Notes: generated by a model not told the origin, from the sequence alone. A stretch of DNA of 46,816 nucleotides from E44-bin46 sp964354655 (GCA_964354655.1 CAYHAL010000009.1:1-46816), one strand, 5' to 3'. Shown: positions 7,253 through 15,814, counted from the first letter of the stretch. Numbers and translations: made by a program.

Positions 7253-7803
7253 CAGGCTATCCTATACTTAGCTTTTCCCTGGTGATAAAGGTCTCCGCCA
7301 TAGATATCATTTACCACCGTGACCGGGAAATCTTCTACCTCTAGGCGGCGGACTGCCTCGGCGCCAAGCTCTTCATAGGCGATTACCTCTGCTTTCTTGA
7401 TGTTCTTGGAGGCAAGGGCGCCGGCACCGCCGATGGCACCAAAATATACCGCTTTATATTGCTTCATAGCCTCCTTTACTGCCTGGGAGCGCATACCCTT
7501 GCCAATCATCCCTTTGAGACCCTCGGCTATCAATCGGGGTGAGTAGCTGTCCATGCGGCCGCTGCTGGTAGGGCCAGCCGACCCGATTGGACGCCCCGGT
7601 CTAGCCGGAGTGGGACCCATGAAGTATATCGTTTGCCCCCTAATATCAAAGGGCAGGGGCTTCCCTTGTTCCAGAGCCTCAATCATCCTTTTATGGGCAG
7701 CATCTCGAGCTACATATATGACACCGGTGAGCAAAACCTCATCCCCAGTTTTAAGCTCTTTCAAGGTCTCATCAGTTAGAGGTAGCGTAATCCTTTTGGT
7801 CAT
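7252..7803 (-). CDS. Fumarate hydratase class I, beta subunit (C-terminal domain protein)
   Basis: Partner of the [4Fe-4S] alpha subunit in two-subunit class I fumarases, interconverting malate and fumarate. Family features over its 183 residues include GDEVLLTGVIYVARDAAHKRM, YFMGPTPARPGRPIGSAGPT, TSSGRMDSYSP, IGKGMRSQAVKEAM, and GAGALASKNIKKAEVIAYEELGAEAVRRLEVEDFPV. The closely related tartrate dehydratase beta subunit cannot be excluded by motifs alone; mdh in the operon favours fumarase. Unusually, six genes (two aconitase X subunits, Fe-ADH, PGK and AOR among them) lie between the alpha subunit and this one. Confidence 0.9.
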   Translation of the reverse strand: MTKRITLPLTDETLKELKTGDEVLLTGVIYVARDAAHKRMIEALEQGKPLPFDIRGQTIYFMGPTPARPGRPIGSAGPTSSGRMDSYSPRLIAEGLKGMIGKGMRSQAVKEAMKQYKAVYFGAIGGAGALASKNIKKAEVIAYEELGAEAVRRLEVEDFPVTVVNDIYGGDLYHQGKAKYRIA

Positions 7804-7823
7804 GGCTATCCCTATTTAGACTT

Positions 7824-9557
7824 TCAATCCCAGCCTTTAAGCTTATAGTAATCGGACAGCATCTTGTCAAATTCAGATTTCGGAAGCACTTTGCCGCTGT
7901 CCTCCAGTTTTTCTTCAAAAAACCTTCTCGGTAGGGTATCAGCCTCTTTCGTCATGCCTTCACGCAGGTTAAACTCCCTAGCCTTGTTGGTAATATCTAG
8001 GGCTAGTTTCTGTAATCCCTTCTTGTCTAGCTCCATCCCGGTGGCGGCATTTATCACCACCGACAATCTGTCCCAAGGGTACAAATCCCGGAAGAAGCGG
8101 CAGAGAATCAGGGAGTCGAAAAGGGTATGCCTATCTTCAAAGTCAATAACTACCTCAGCCTTGCCTTCGATTTGTTCTGGCGGTATAATTCCAGAAAGCT
8201 CCGCCTTATAAACGGTTGACCTTAAATGGCAGGCGCCTCTATCGGAAACAGCATAGGCTAACCCCATTCCTTTTAACACCCTGGGCTCATAGCCAGCGGG
8301 CTCCAGTCCCTTAACATGGATAGCCAGGTCTTCCAACCCCCACTCTTTGGCAGCGTATCTTATGCCTTCAGCCAGGATAGCTCCAATCCCTTCTCTTCGA
8401 GCCACCTTGTATAGTAAAGCAGCAATGCCATCAACATCGCCATATTCAAGCTTGATGCCGATTGATTTCCTGTGGGAAGCCTCTATAGTGAAGGCGGCGA
8501 GATTACCAAATGTCATGGTATCAATACCTAGTCTATCGCATATATCATTAAGATAGGCAACCTCAGTAATATCCTCAAGCATACATAGCCCACCAATAGC
8601 ATAGGTAGTCTCAAATTCAGGACCCTCAATCTTTAGTCCTTTATGTCTACCCTCAATGACCTGTGATAATTTCCCACAAGCCATAAAACACTTCGGGCAT
8701 GCTCTGGATTTGACATTACATTTCTGCCGCAGGGCATTTATAGTCAGGTTTTCCCACTTATCAAAGGTTCCCGAAGACCAGTATTTTGTCGGAAAGGCAC
8801 CAGCTTTATTCAGCACCGGTACCATCTGTAGTGTTCCTTGGTCGTAATACTTCTTGACTCCAGGGTCTTCTTTACCGATGGCTTTTAGTTCTTCCCACAG
8901 TTTATTAATCGCATCAGGCTTAGCTACCTGCCTTCTTATATCCCCGTAAAAGGCGATACCCTTGACTTTCTTTGCCCCCAGTACCGCTCCGGGACCAGTC
9001 CTACCCAGCGACCGCCAGTAGTTGTTTTCAATGACGGCAAATTTTACCAATCTCTCCCCAGCTGGGCCGATAACGATAACCCCGGCATCTTTTCTCCCCA
9101 CTTCCTCATGAATGGCGTCTTCGGTTTCATAAGTCTCTTTACCCCAGAGATGAGAGGCGTCATGGAATATCACTTTTTTATTAGAAATCTCAAGATAAGC
9201 CGGCTTCTTAGAAGCCCCTTTGATTACGATGGCGTCGTATCCGGTTCGGCTTAGCGGCTCAGCTACCTTACCGCCGGCGTAGGACTCGCTAAATATGCCG
9301 GTTAGAGGTGACTTGGTAATGGCTCCAAACCGGCATGAGCCATAGACCTTGGTATCGGTAACCGGTCCGGTGGTAAAAATAATCACGTTGTCGGCTGAGA
9401 GGGGGTCAACACCGGCTTTAGTATTCTTAAGTAAAAGATGGGCACCCAGCCCCTTTCCCCCTAAAAGTTGCCTGTAGACTTTATCATCAATAGGTTCCTC
9501 TTCAAATGACCTCCGAGTAAGATCAATATGTAATACGACATTATAAAAACCTTTCAT
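7824..9557 (-). CDS. Tungsten-dependent aldehyde:ferredoxin oxidoreductase family protein
   Basis: AOR-family enzyme: bis-pterin tungsten plus one [4Fe-4S] cluster, oxidising aldehydes to acids or reducing acids with ferredoxin. Domain 1 shows LLGGKGLGAHLL, TTGPVTDT and FGAITKSPLTGIFSESYAGG. The cluster cysteines are at about 287, 290 and 294 (ACPKCFMACGK), with the fourth at about 486 (LILCRFF). DRLGIDTMTFG resembles a pterin-binding loop. The 577 residues are slightly shorter than Pyrococcus AOR (about 605). It overlaps the upstream PGK gene by 4 nt (ATGA), so the two are translationally coupled. The substrate cannot be told from motifs; glyceraldehyde-3-phosphate, short-chain and aromatic aldehydes all remain possible. 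Confidence 0.9.
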   Translation of the reverse strand: MKGFYNVVLHIDLTRRSFEEEPIDDKVYRQLLGGKGLGAHLLLKNTKAGVDPLSADNVIIFTTGPVTDTKVYGSCRFGAITKSPLTGIFSESYAGGKVAEPLSRTGYDAIVIKGASKKPAYLEISNKKVIFHDASHLWGKETYETEDAIHEEVGRKDAGVIVIGPAGERLVKFAVIENNYWRSLGRTGPGAVLGAKKVKGIAFYGDIRRQVAKPDAINKLWEELKAIGKEDPGVKKYYDQGTLQMVPVLNKAGAFPTKYWSSGTFDKWENLTINALRQKCNVKSRACPKCFMACGKLSQVIEGRHKGLKIEGPEFETTYAIGGLCMLEDITEVAYLNDICDRLGIDTMTFGNLAAFTIEASHRKSIGIKLEYGDVDGIAALLYKVARREGIGAILAEGIRYAAKEWGLEDLAIHVKGLEPAGYEPRVLKGMGLAYAVSDRGACHLRSTVYKAELSGIIPPEQIEGKAEVVIDFEDRHTLFDSLILCRFFRDLYPWDRLSVVINAATGMELDKKGLQKLALDITNKAREFNLREGMTKEADTLPRRFFEEKLEDSGKVLPKSEFDKMLSDYYKLKGWD

Positions 9558-10819
9558 TTTTCTTTAACCTCCCAGCGTTTACGAGCTTTTTTCATAGCTT
9601 CAACCAAAGGTAGTTTTTTCCCTGACAAAAACCGAATAAGAGCCCCACCACCGGTGCAGACGTAGTTTATTTTTGACAAATCTCCCAGGCGAGCTGCGGA
9701 AGCAACCGTGTCTCCACCCCCAATTACTGAATAGCCTTTTGCCTCACCGATTATTTTCCAGAGTTCTTTGGTGCCATAGGCGCCGATTTCCTGCTCATAA
9801 ATCCCGGCAGGTCCATTAACAAATATCGTCCCGGCTTTCCTCAGTATCTTACCGTATTCCTCAATTGTTTTGGCTCCGATATCAATAATCAGGTTTTCAA
9901 TTGGCAACTCATCAGCGCTTACTTCGCGCCGCCTGCCGTTATCGTCGATGCCAAAGTCTAAGGGGATGCGCAATTTATCGGGATAATCCTGTAGAAGCTC
10001 CCTGGCTGGCGCAATAAACTTTCCCAGCCCCCGGTCGGTAATAAACTTCTTTGAAGGAGAGCCTAGTTTCTTACCCCGGGCAAGATGCATAATTTGCCCG
10101 GTAATTCCGGCGGTGAGAACATAATCGGCAGAACCTTCTGCCAGCGCCTTTTTCATCATATCAAACGCATCAGATATCTTTGCCCCACCTAACAAGAACA
10201 CACAGGGATGCTTGGGATTCTCCAATACCGTAGTAAGAGCCGTTACTTCCTTATCGTAAAGTATTCCTGCGGCTGAGGGACGTAGTTCCTGGAAAGCTAC
10301 CATACTTGGAGAATTACGATGTGCCGCAGCGAAGGCGTCATTGACATAATAGTTAACCAGTGGGGCAAGGTTTCTTACCAGATAGGTGTGCACCATCTCC
10401 TCAGGAGTCAGCTTTGCCGCGTCCTCAAAGGTGGATGCTTCCTCGGTCAGGTAGCGGAGGTTATCCAGTAATAGGATTTCCCCCGCTTTGAGTTTCTTGA
10501 TTTTCTCTCGGGCGGCGGGGCCGGCAACATCGTCAATAAACTGGACTTCCTGCCCTAGCTTTTGGGAGAGTCTTTCGGCATGCTCTCGCAAGGGAATAAG
10601 GTTCTGATAATCTAGAATGTCTCCCTGGTGGGCTATGATGACTAACTTAGCCCCCTTTTTAATGATTTCTTTGATTGTGGGAAGGCTTTGAATGATTCTA
10701 TTCTCGTTGGCAATCTTCTTGGTCTTGGCGTCAATAGGGGAATTAATATCTACCCTCAGTAGTACTGTCTTACCTGGGTAGTCAAAATCATCCAGCGTTA
10801 GGTAGTCCCGCTTTGCCAT
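9554..10819 (-). CDS. pgk: Phosphoglycerate kinase, archaeal-type
   Basis: PGK transfers phosphate between 1,3-bisphosphoglycerate/ADP and 3-phosphoglycerate/ATP. Seen here: LLRVDINSP with the substrate Asp and Asn, ENRI, DNLRYLTEE, VNDAFAAAHR, LLGGAKISD, NGPAGIYE, and the nucleotide loop GGGDTVASAARLG followed by CTGGGA. The 421 residues and several segments (THQG/AHQG-type loop, YVVNDAFATAHR-like motif, charged C-terminus) look like archaeal PGKs such as Pyrococcus rather than bacterial ones. The bacterial HxGRP loop reads HQGDILDY, so the usual substrate Arg is replaced. No GAPDH or TIM neighbours it; it is coupled to AOR. It may be the cell's PGK acquired from archaea or a kinase with a new acid substrate. 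Confidence 0.85.
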   Translation of the reverse strand: MAKRDYLTLDDFDYPGKTVLLRVDINSPIDAKTKKIANENRIIQSLPTIKEIIKKGAKLVIIAHQGDILDYQNLIPLREHAERLSQKLGQEVQFIDDVAGPAAREKIKKLKAGEILLLDNLRYLTEEASTFEDAAKLTPEEMVHTYLVRNLAPLVNYYVNDAFAAAHRNSPSMVAFQELRPSAAGILYDKEVTALTTVLENPKHPCVFLLGGAKISDAFDMMKKALAEGSADYVLTAGITGQIMHLARGKKLGSPSKKFITDRGLGKFIAPARELLQDYPDKLRIPLDFGIDDNGRRREVSADELPIENLIIDIGAKTIEEYGKILRKAGTIFVNGPAGIYEQEIGAYGTKELWKIIGEAKGYSVIGGGDTVASAARLGDLSKINYVCTGGGALIRFLSGKKLPLVEAMKKARKRWEVKEK

Positions 10820-10904
10820 TGGATTACCTCACTTTTGTTCTTCAGCCTATTGTTCACTGATAGCCATATTTTATTGGGGGCAGCATCGGCATCATCTTAC
10901 CATC

Positions 10905-12056
10905 TTACCACGCATTTTGCCAGATACGCCTAACGTCATCCAGGGTTAGTTTCTTCGGGTTGTTAGCCAAGAGACGGGTTACATCCATGGTGGCAACCGC
11001 CATCCCTTCTAGGGCTTCCTTGGGTACCCCCAATTCCCGCAGATGGAGGGGAATGCCAATATCTGTAATCAGAGCCCTAGTCGCCTCTACTCCCTTTTCT
11101 GCTGCCTCCTGAAGAGTGAGTCCTTCTGTCTCTACCTCCAGCATCTGGGCAACAATGGCATATTTAGGCAGATTAGCCGACAGGTTACACTCCATAACAT
11201 AGGGTAAAAAGAGGCCATTAGCCACACCATGGGGAACATGAAAGCGGGAGCCAAGTGGATAGGCAAGGGCGTGAACAGCGGCGACTCCAGAGTTGCCAAA
11301 GGCGATTCCAGCTAAGAGTGCTCCTTCAGACATACAGTTACGTGCCTCCGTATCTGAACCATTTTTGACCGCAGTCCTCAGGTTACCGACAATAAGCTGC
11401 ATCGCCGCAAGAGCCAGGGCATCAGTGAAAGTGTTGGCTTTGTTGCCGGTATAGCATTCAATAGCGTGGATAAGGGCGTCTATTCCCGAAGCTGCGGTAA
11501 CCTTTGGCGGGCACCCGTAGGTAAGAGTAGGGTCGACAAGAGCCAATCGGGCAAGCAGGTAAGGGCTGACTATGCCTAATTTATACCCTTTCTCTATGTC
11601 ACCGAAAATGGCAATATTGGTCACCTCGCTTCCGGTTCCAGCGGTTGTTGGTATTGTAAAGACAGGGACACCAGGTCCAGGGACCTTATCAATACCGCCG
11701 TAATCCTGTCCCTTTCCACCGTGAGCAAAGAGGACGGAGAGTCCTTTAGCAGTATCCATGCTTGAGCCTCCACCAACGCCTACTAAGAGGTCGTAGCCTT
11801 TTTTCCGTAGTTGTTCAGCGGCTGCATTTAGCCTGGGGAAGGTGGGTTCCGGCTCGGCTTCAGAGTAAATATCCACCGAGAGTTTAGCCTTAGACAGCTG
11901 TTCCTTAACCGGGTCTATTAGTCCAGCCTGGTAAACTCCAGGGTCGGTAACAATAAGGGCACGCTTAGCTGCTAGCTTAGTCGCCTCATCGCCAAGGGTA
12001 TCCAGAGAACCCACACCAAAACGAATTTTTCCCGGGAGCATAATCTGATAAACCAT
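10905..12056 (-). CDS. Iron-containing alcohol dehydrogenase
   Basis: Group III NAD(P)-dependent Fe-ADH, a cytosolic enzyme interconverting alcohols or hydroxyacids with aldehydes or ketoacids. The 383 residues contain the nucleotide-binding GVGGGSSMDTAKG at about 92-104, PTTAGTGSEVT, the first metal ligands in DALIHAIECY, and the second pair in HALAYPLGSRFHVPHG. Its closest relatives by motif are 1,3-propanediol, lactaldehyde and 4-hydroxybutyrate dehydrogenases; substrate is not predictable. It sits between aconitase X and PGK, 85 bp upstream of PGK, the largest gap inside the operon. Aldehyde produced here could be handled by the neighbouring AOR (inference). Confidence 0.93.
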   Translation of the reverse strand: MVYQIMLPGKIRFGVGSLDTLGDEATKLAAKRALIVTDPGVYQAGLIDPVKEQLSKAKLSVDIYSEAEPEPTFPRLNAAAEQLRKKGYDLLVGVGGGSSMDTAKGLSVLFAHGGKGQDYGGIDKVPGPGVPVFTIPTTAGTGSEVTNIAIFGDIEKGYKLGIVSPYLLARLALVDPTLTYGCPPKVTAASGIDALIHAIECYTGNKANTFTDALALAAMQLIVGNLRTAVKNGSDTEARNCMSEGALLAGIAFGNSGVAAVHALAYPLGSRFHVPHGVANGLFLPYVMECNLSANLPKYAIVAQMLEVETEGLTLQEAAEKGVEATRALITDIGIPLHLRELGVPKEALEGMAVATMDVTRLLANNPKKLTLDDVRRIWQNAW

Positions 12057-12104
12057 TTTTCACTCTCCTTTCTGCCTGATTTTAACAGTTTTTGTAGCCC
12101 TGGT

Positions 12105-12518
12105 CTATTGCTTAGTATAGTGTATTACTTCAACTAGCCCGTTATCACCGTCAACCTTTACCCAATCCCCGGTCTTAATCACCTCCAGTGGATTTTTATC
12201 CAGTCTATCCACCATGGGCATATTTGCCACTATCGCCGCAGCGGCAAGAACAGGTTCAGCCTGTATACAGACTATCCCTTTAGGGCTTTTGTTGAGTTTC
12301 ATTGCCCGATAGGTATTCAACGGACCGCGTGATGACCCCTTCCCGGTGGGACATACCAGTATCTTACCAATCATGCTTTTCCCATCAAGTTCAGGGCGTT
12401 TAATAAGGCAGTTCCCGGTGATTGGGTCAAAATCGCCCAAGAATGAGAATGCATCGTTACATACTATTGCCTCACCCTCGACTCTACCGCCGTTTATTTT
12501 ATGTCCTTTGAGCTTCAT
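12105..12518 (-). CDS. Aconitase X, small (swivel-domain) subunit
   Basis: Swivel-domain subunit of a two-subunit aconitase X (formerly DUF126), which pairs with the [4Fe-4S] large subunit to dehydrate hydroxyacids. The 137 residues include KINGGRVEGEAIVCNDAFSF, the long loop VCPTGKGSSRGPLNTY carrying the catalytic Ser expected in this family, and PMVDRLDKNPLEVIKTGDWVKVDGD. Its ATG overlaps the large-subunit stop by 4 nt (ATGA). Separate subunits are typical of archaeal phosphomevalonate dehydratases and some bacterial enzymes, whereas cis-3-hydroxyproline dehydratases are often fused. The substrate here is unknown. Confidence 0.9.
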   Translation of the reverse strand: MKLKGHKINGGRVEGEAIVCNDAFSFLGDFDPITGNCLIKRPELDGKSMIGKILVCPTGKGSSRGPLNTYRAMKLNKSPKGIVCIQAEPVLAAAAIVANMPMVDRLDKNPLEVIKTGDWVKVDGDNGLVEVIHYTKQ

Positions 12519-13789
12519 CTAGTAGCTCTCCATTTGCCGGTTATCGCCGAATCTATACATTGCTTCATACTGCCATACAGCAGCTTAATTTTTCCCCCGC
12601 TGGTTCTGGCGGAATAATGAGCACTCCTGGCTGAGTTGGTAGCCACTACCTTTACTCCTAAGTCTGGACCAATAAAGTTAAACGGGTCCTGTGAACCGAC
12701 GCAAGTATTAGTGAAAACACCCCCAGCTTGCTTAATAATATCTACGTATCCCATGGCTTCAGCCAAGACATATATTTGCTTGGCTGTAGCCACAAACAGC
12801 CGAACGTTAGGATGGACTTTCTTGCCGTCCAAAAGCGAGGCAATATTCCTAAGTTCAATAATTGAGCAATGGGGGCAGCCAAATTTAACTAGGTCAACCT
12901 TATCACTATGGGCGGTGGTTAACTTATCCACGGCTTCTTTTACCTGGTCTTTGCCTACGGTTATTACCTCCTCCGGTTTGCCTCCACCCAAGGCTTCGGC
13001 TAAAGTTTTGGCTTCAGGGGTGACTCCGACCACATGGCATATGTTGGTAGCCCCGGAAACCGGCATTGGCGATACCAGATATCGGAATTGTTCCAGGGTG
13101 AGGGTCTTGAGACCGTTAATAACCACATTCTTACTCTCAGTCTTGCCGCCAATATAGTAACCTAGAGCCCCGTAGTCGGCGTTGGTGAAATTGTCTGAAT
13201 CAAGTCGGTCTAATTCGACCAAAACCTGAGCATACCGGTTGTGTTTAATTGCCATACCAATAAAGGGAGCCCTCCCAGTGACGCTGGTTGCCACATTGGC
13301 CGGCACACTATCACGGCTGCCGCAGGCGCCAAACATTGAGGTAGCAGCAACCGCCCCTGAGGTTCCACCCCAGGAAATAACATCACCCATCTTGGGTAGA
13401 TTGCCAACCAAGAAGGGGACGCAGGTATAGGTAAGGAGATAACCGAGCTTTTTAAATATACCTTCTATTTGGCTCCAAGGCCCGCCATGGATAAACTCAT
13501 AAATATCGTAATTCTCAGGAAGTCCTATTCGTTTACAGCCCACAGGGTCGAGCACATCGGGATAAGCAGTAGGGTGGGTGGTGGTCATTATTGGGCATCG
13601 GCTAGCGCCTTCAGTTAGCTCCGAGAGCAGGTCAAGCGGTACGGCGCAATGGATATGAGCACTCTGTGCCGAAATGAGCCTTTCGGCATCAAATGCCTCA
13701 CCGAGCTTTACTAGTAGCTCCATTGACCTTTTTATACCCGGCCCATATCCTCCATTAAGCATCCCCTCCTCTTCCGTGGTCAAAAACAT
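12515..13789 (-). CDS. Aconitase X, large (catalytic, [4Fe-4S]) subunit
   Basis: Catalytic subunit (DUF521 family). Of its 424 residues, three cysteines fit the cluster ligands described for the family: Cys123 (YTCVPF), Cys305 (KFGCPHCS) and Cys363 (TNTCVG). Other blocks are AQSAHIHCAVPLD near 41-53, ISWGGTSGAVAATSMFGACGSRDS, and TNSARSAHYSARTSGGK near the C-terminus. Characterised members dehydrate cis-3-hydroxyproline (bacteria) or mevalonate 5-phosphate (archaea). Neither pathway's partners (proline utilisation genes, UbiD-type decarboxylase) are present. Position after fumarase alpha, in a C4-acid operon, leaves a different hydroxyacid substrate possible. Confidence 0.92.
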   Translation of the reverse strand: MFLTTEEEGMLNGGYGPGIKRSMELLVKLGEAFDAERLISAQSAHIHCAVPLDLLSELTEGASRCPIMTTTHPTAYPDVLDPVGCKRIGLPENYDIYEFIHGGPWSQIEGIFKKLGYLLTYTCVPFLVGNLPKMGDVISWGGTSGAVAATSMFGACGSRDSVPANVATSVTGRAPFIGMAIKHNRYAQVLVELDRLDSDNFTNADYGALGYYIGGKTESKNVVINGLKTLTLEQFRYLVSPMPVSGATNICHVVGVTPEAKTLAEALGGGKPEEVITVGKDQVKEAVDKLTTAHSDKVDLVKFGCPHCSIIELRNIASLLDGKKVHPNVRLFVATAKQIYVLAEAMGYVDIIKQAGGVFTNTCVGSQDPFNFIGPDLGVKVVATNSARSAHYSARTSGGKIKLLYGSMKQCIDSAITGKWRATR

Positions 13790-13838
13790 CCTTATTGGTT
13801 CCTTCTTGAAATAAATTACCGGTTAATTGTTATCATCC

Positions 13839-14684
13839 TTAAATAATGGCTTCTTTGTGTCGGGCACACCAACACTGGAGGTTAACGGCTACTGGTAGGC
13901 TGGCGATATGGGTGGGGAAGACTTCGGCATGGACTGCCAGAGCGGTAATTCTGCCGCCATATCCCATTGGTCCGATGCCCAGTTTATTGACTCGGTTGAG
14001 GATTTCCTTTTCTAACTCGGCAACCTCAGGGTCCGGGTTAGCCTCGCCTGCTTTTCGCACTAGCGCTTTTTTAGCCAGCATAACCGTCTTTTCTACCGTG
14101 CCGCCTATGCCGACGCCGACTATAACCGGCGGGCAGGGATTACTACCTGCCTCATCAACAGCATTGACGACAAAGTCTATGACCCCTTGGCGACCCTTAG
14201 CCGGGAGTAGTATGGCTAAGCGGGACATATTCTCAGCGCCGCCGCCCTTGGGTATGGCGATAATTTTAAGCCTATCGCCAGGGACAATATCGGTATAGAT
14301 GATAGCCGGAGTGTTGTCTCTGGTATTGATTCTGGCGGAAAAGGGTCGACTCACCATAGACTTGCGTAGATAACCTTCGTTGTATCCTTGGCGCACTCCT
14401 TCATTTATCGCCGAGTAGAGGTCGCCGCCGACTATATGGACATCCTGCCCTAGCTCTAAGAAGACTACTGCGTCTCCGGTATCCTGGCATAGAGGGATTT
14501 CCCCCTTAGCCGAGATTTCAGCATTCTCTAATATCCTGTCCAATACCTTGCGCCCAACAGGCGATTCTTCTGCCTCTCGTGCCTGCTTGAGGGCATTCAA
14601 CACGTCATCAGGGAGATAGTAGCACGCCTCCTGGAAAAGGCGAGATACCGTCTTGGTTACTTCCTTAACATTAATATCTCTCAT
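13839..14684 (-). CDS. Fumarate hydratase class I, alpha subunit
   Basis: [4Fe-4S] subunit of class I fumarase, converting malate to fumarate and back. The 281 residues show all three cluster cysteines: Cys66 in PLCQDTGD, Cys184 in SNPCPP, and Cys271 in LQCWCARH. Also present are PKGGGAENMSRLAILLPAKG, GVGIGGTVEKTVMLAKKAL and IGPMGYGGRITALAVHAE. It begins 4 nt after the mdh stop, linking the two consecutive reactions. The final CWC, instead of the more usual CHA, is slightly atypical but keeps the ligand. The enzyme is probably oxygen-sensitive, consistent with an anaerobe. Confidence 0.93.
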   Translation of the reverse strand: MRDINVKEVTKTVSRLFQEACYYLPDDVLNALKQAREAEESPVGRKVLDRILENAEISAKGEIPLCQDTGDAVVFLELGQDVHIVGGDLYSAINEGVRQGYNEGYLRKSMVSRPFSARINTRDNTPAIIYTDIVPGDRLKIIAIPKGGGAENMSRLAILLPAKGRQGVIDFVVNAVDEAGSNPCPPVIVGVGIGGTVEKTVMLAKKALVRKAGEANPDPEVAELEKEILNRVNKLGIGPMGYGGRITALAVHAEVFPTHIASLPVAVNLQCWCARHKEAII

Positions 14685-14688
14685 CTCT

Positions 14689-15615
14689 TTACAGCTTTAT
14701 AGTCCTCACCAGTTCCCGCACTCCGTTAGCGGCGCTGGCTAGGGCTGATTTCTCCTTGGCGGTTAGCTCAAGCTCTATTATCTGCTCAATACCGTTCTTA
14801 CCTAGTTTTACCGGGACGGTGATGACGCTATCTTTAATCCCGTATTCCCCGTCGAGGTAAGTAGCACAGGGAAGGATTCGCTTCTTGTCTAAGACTATAG
14901 CCTCTACCATTTGGGCAACAGCCGCTGATGGGGCATAAAAGGCGCTGCCGGTTTTAACTAGGTTTATGATTTCGGCTCCAGCCCCTGTGGTGCGCTCTAC
15001 CAATTTGTTGATAGTTTCTTGGGGCAGGAGTTTAGTTATCGGGACGCCACCAACTGTAGTTAGCCTGGGAATAACCAGCATGGCAGCACCATGTTGTCCC
15101 AGAATACAGGTAGATACGTCTTCTACCGATACATTAAGCTCGGCGGCGATAAAGCTTCTAAGTCGGGCAGTATCCAAGACGCCAGATAAGCCCATAACTT
15201 TATCTCTCGAAAACTGGCTGACGCGAAGGGCTAGATAGGTCATAGCATCTAGGGGATTGGTAACCATAATGATAATACAATTTGGCGAATGGTTGACTGC
15301 ATTACGGACAACCCCGGCGACAATGTTGGCGTTGGTTTGTAATAGCTCCTCACGGCTCATGCCTGGTTTTCTGGTAATGCCCGAGGTGATGATTACTACA
15401 TCCGAGTTGGCTGTTTCCTGGTAGCTATTAGTTCCGATAATATGGGCATCAGACCCGAGGATAGGCGCTGACTCAAGCATATCCAGGGCTCTGCCTTGAG
15501 GTAGACCCTCAATGATATCTACCAAGACTATGTCAGCATAGCCTTTATCAGCAATTCGTTGAGCGCAAGTAGCCCCGACATTTCCAGCACCAATAATGCT
15601 AATTTTACTAATCAT
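14689..15615 (-). CDS. mdh: Malate dehydrogenase (LDH-like type), NAD-dependent
   Basis: Reversible oxidation of malate to oxaloacetate. The 308 residues show the Rossmann GAGNVGATCAQ near residue 9, an acidic residue (VDIIEG) at the end of beta-2 indicating NAD preference, the substrate loop TSGITRKPGMSR with the arginines that select malate over lactate, and the catalytic His in LGQHGAAM. It is first in the operon, with a GAAAGGAGAAAGG ribosome binding site before the ATG. The only nearby consensus promoter is that of the tRNA-Ala gene 85 bp upstream, so read-through from it is possible. Confidence 0.95.
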   Translation of the reverse strand: MISKISIIGAGNVGATCAQRIADKGYADIVLVDIIEGLPQGRALDMLESAPILGSDAHIIGTNSYQETANSDVVIITSGITRKPGMSREELLQTNANIVAGVVRNAVNHSPNCIIIMVTNPLDAMTYLALRVSQFSRDKVMGLSGVLDTARLRSFIAAELNVSVEDVSTCILGQHGAAMLVIPRLTTVGGVPITKLLPQETINKLVERTTGAGAEIINLVKTGSAFYAPSAAVAQMVEAIVLDKKRILPCATYLDGEYGIKDSVITVPVKLGKNGIEQIIELELTAKEKSALASAANGVRELVRTIKL

Positions 15616-15699
15616 TGCCTTTCTCCTTTCACCAGTACTGCCAGAAGTGGTATAAATAAGCCAGAAGAAATGAACATGGTAACATTCTTTGATAAAATG

Positions 15700-15772
15700 T
15701 GGAGCTGAGGGGACTCGAACCCCTGACCTCCTCCGTGCAAAGGAGGCGCTCTCCCAGCTGAGCTACAGCCCC
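15700..15772 (-). tRNA. tRNA-Ala (anticodon TGC)
   Basis: 73-nt cloverleaf. Acceptor strands GGGGCTG (15772-15766) and CAGCTCC pair with one G-U, discriminator A. The anticodon stem-loop CTCCTTTGCACGGAG carries TGC. The T-arm reads AGGGGTTCGAGTCCCCT. CCA is not encoded, so it must be added by the CCA-adding enzyme at 29195-30715. Confidence 0.97.
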
Positions 15773-15785
15773 ATTTAGCTGAGAT

Positions 15786-15814
15786 ATTATAGCAATAAAC
15801 GGTCTTATTGGCAA
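15786..15814 (-). promoter_or_regulatory. Promoter of tRNA-Ala (possibly reading into mdh)
   Basis: On the minus strand: TTGCCA (15814-15809), 17-bp spacer, TATAAT (15791-15786). Predicted transcription start is about 7 nt before the tRNA 5' end. No terminator is evident between the tRNA and mdh. Confidence 0.75.

Noticed and set aside
9554..10819. PGK as a decayed copy because the HxGRP Arg is missing
   Set aside because: The remaining substrate and nucleotide residues are intact and archaeal PGKs differ at the same loop, so it is probably functional.
12636..13157. Long plus-strand frame of 173 codons opposite aconitase X
   Set aside because: It is antisense to a strongly conserved gene, has no ribosome binding site and no recognisable motif.
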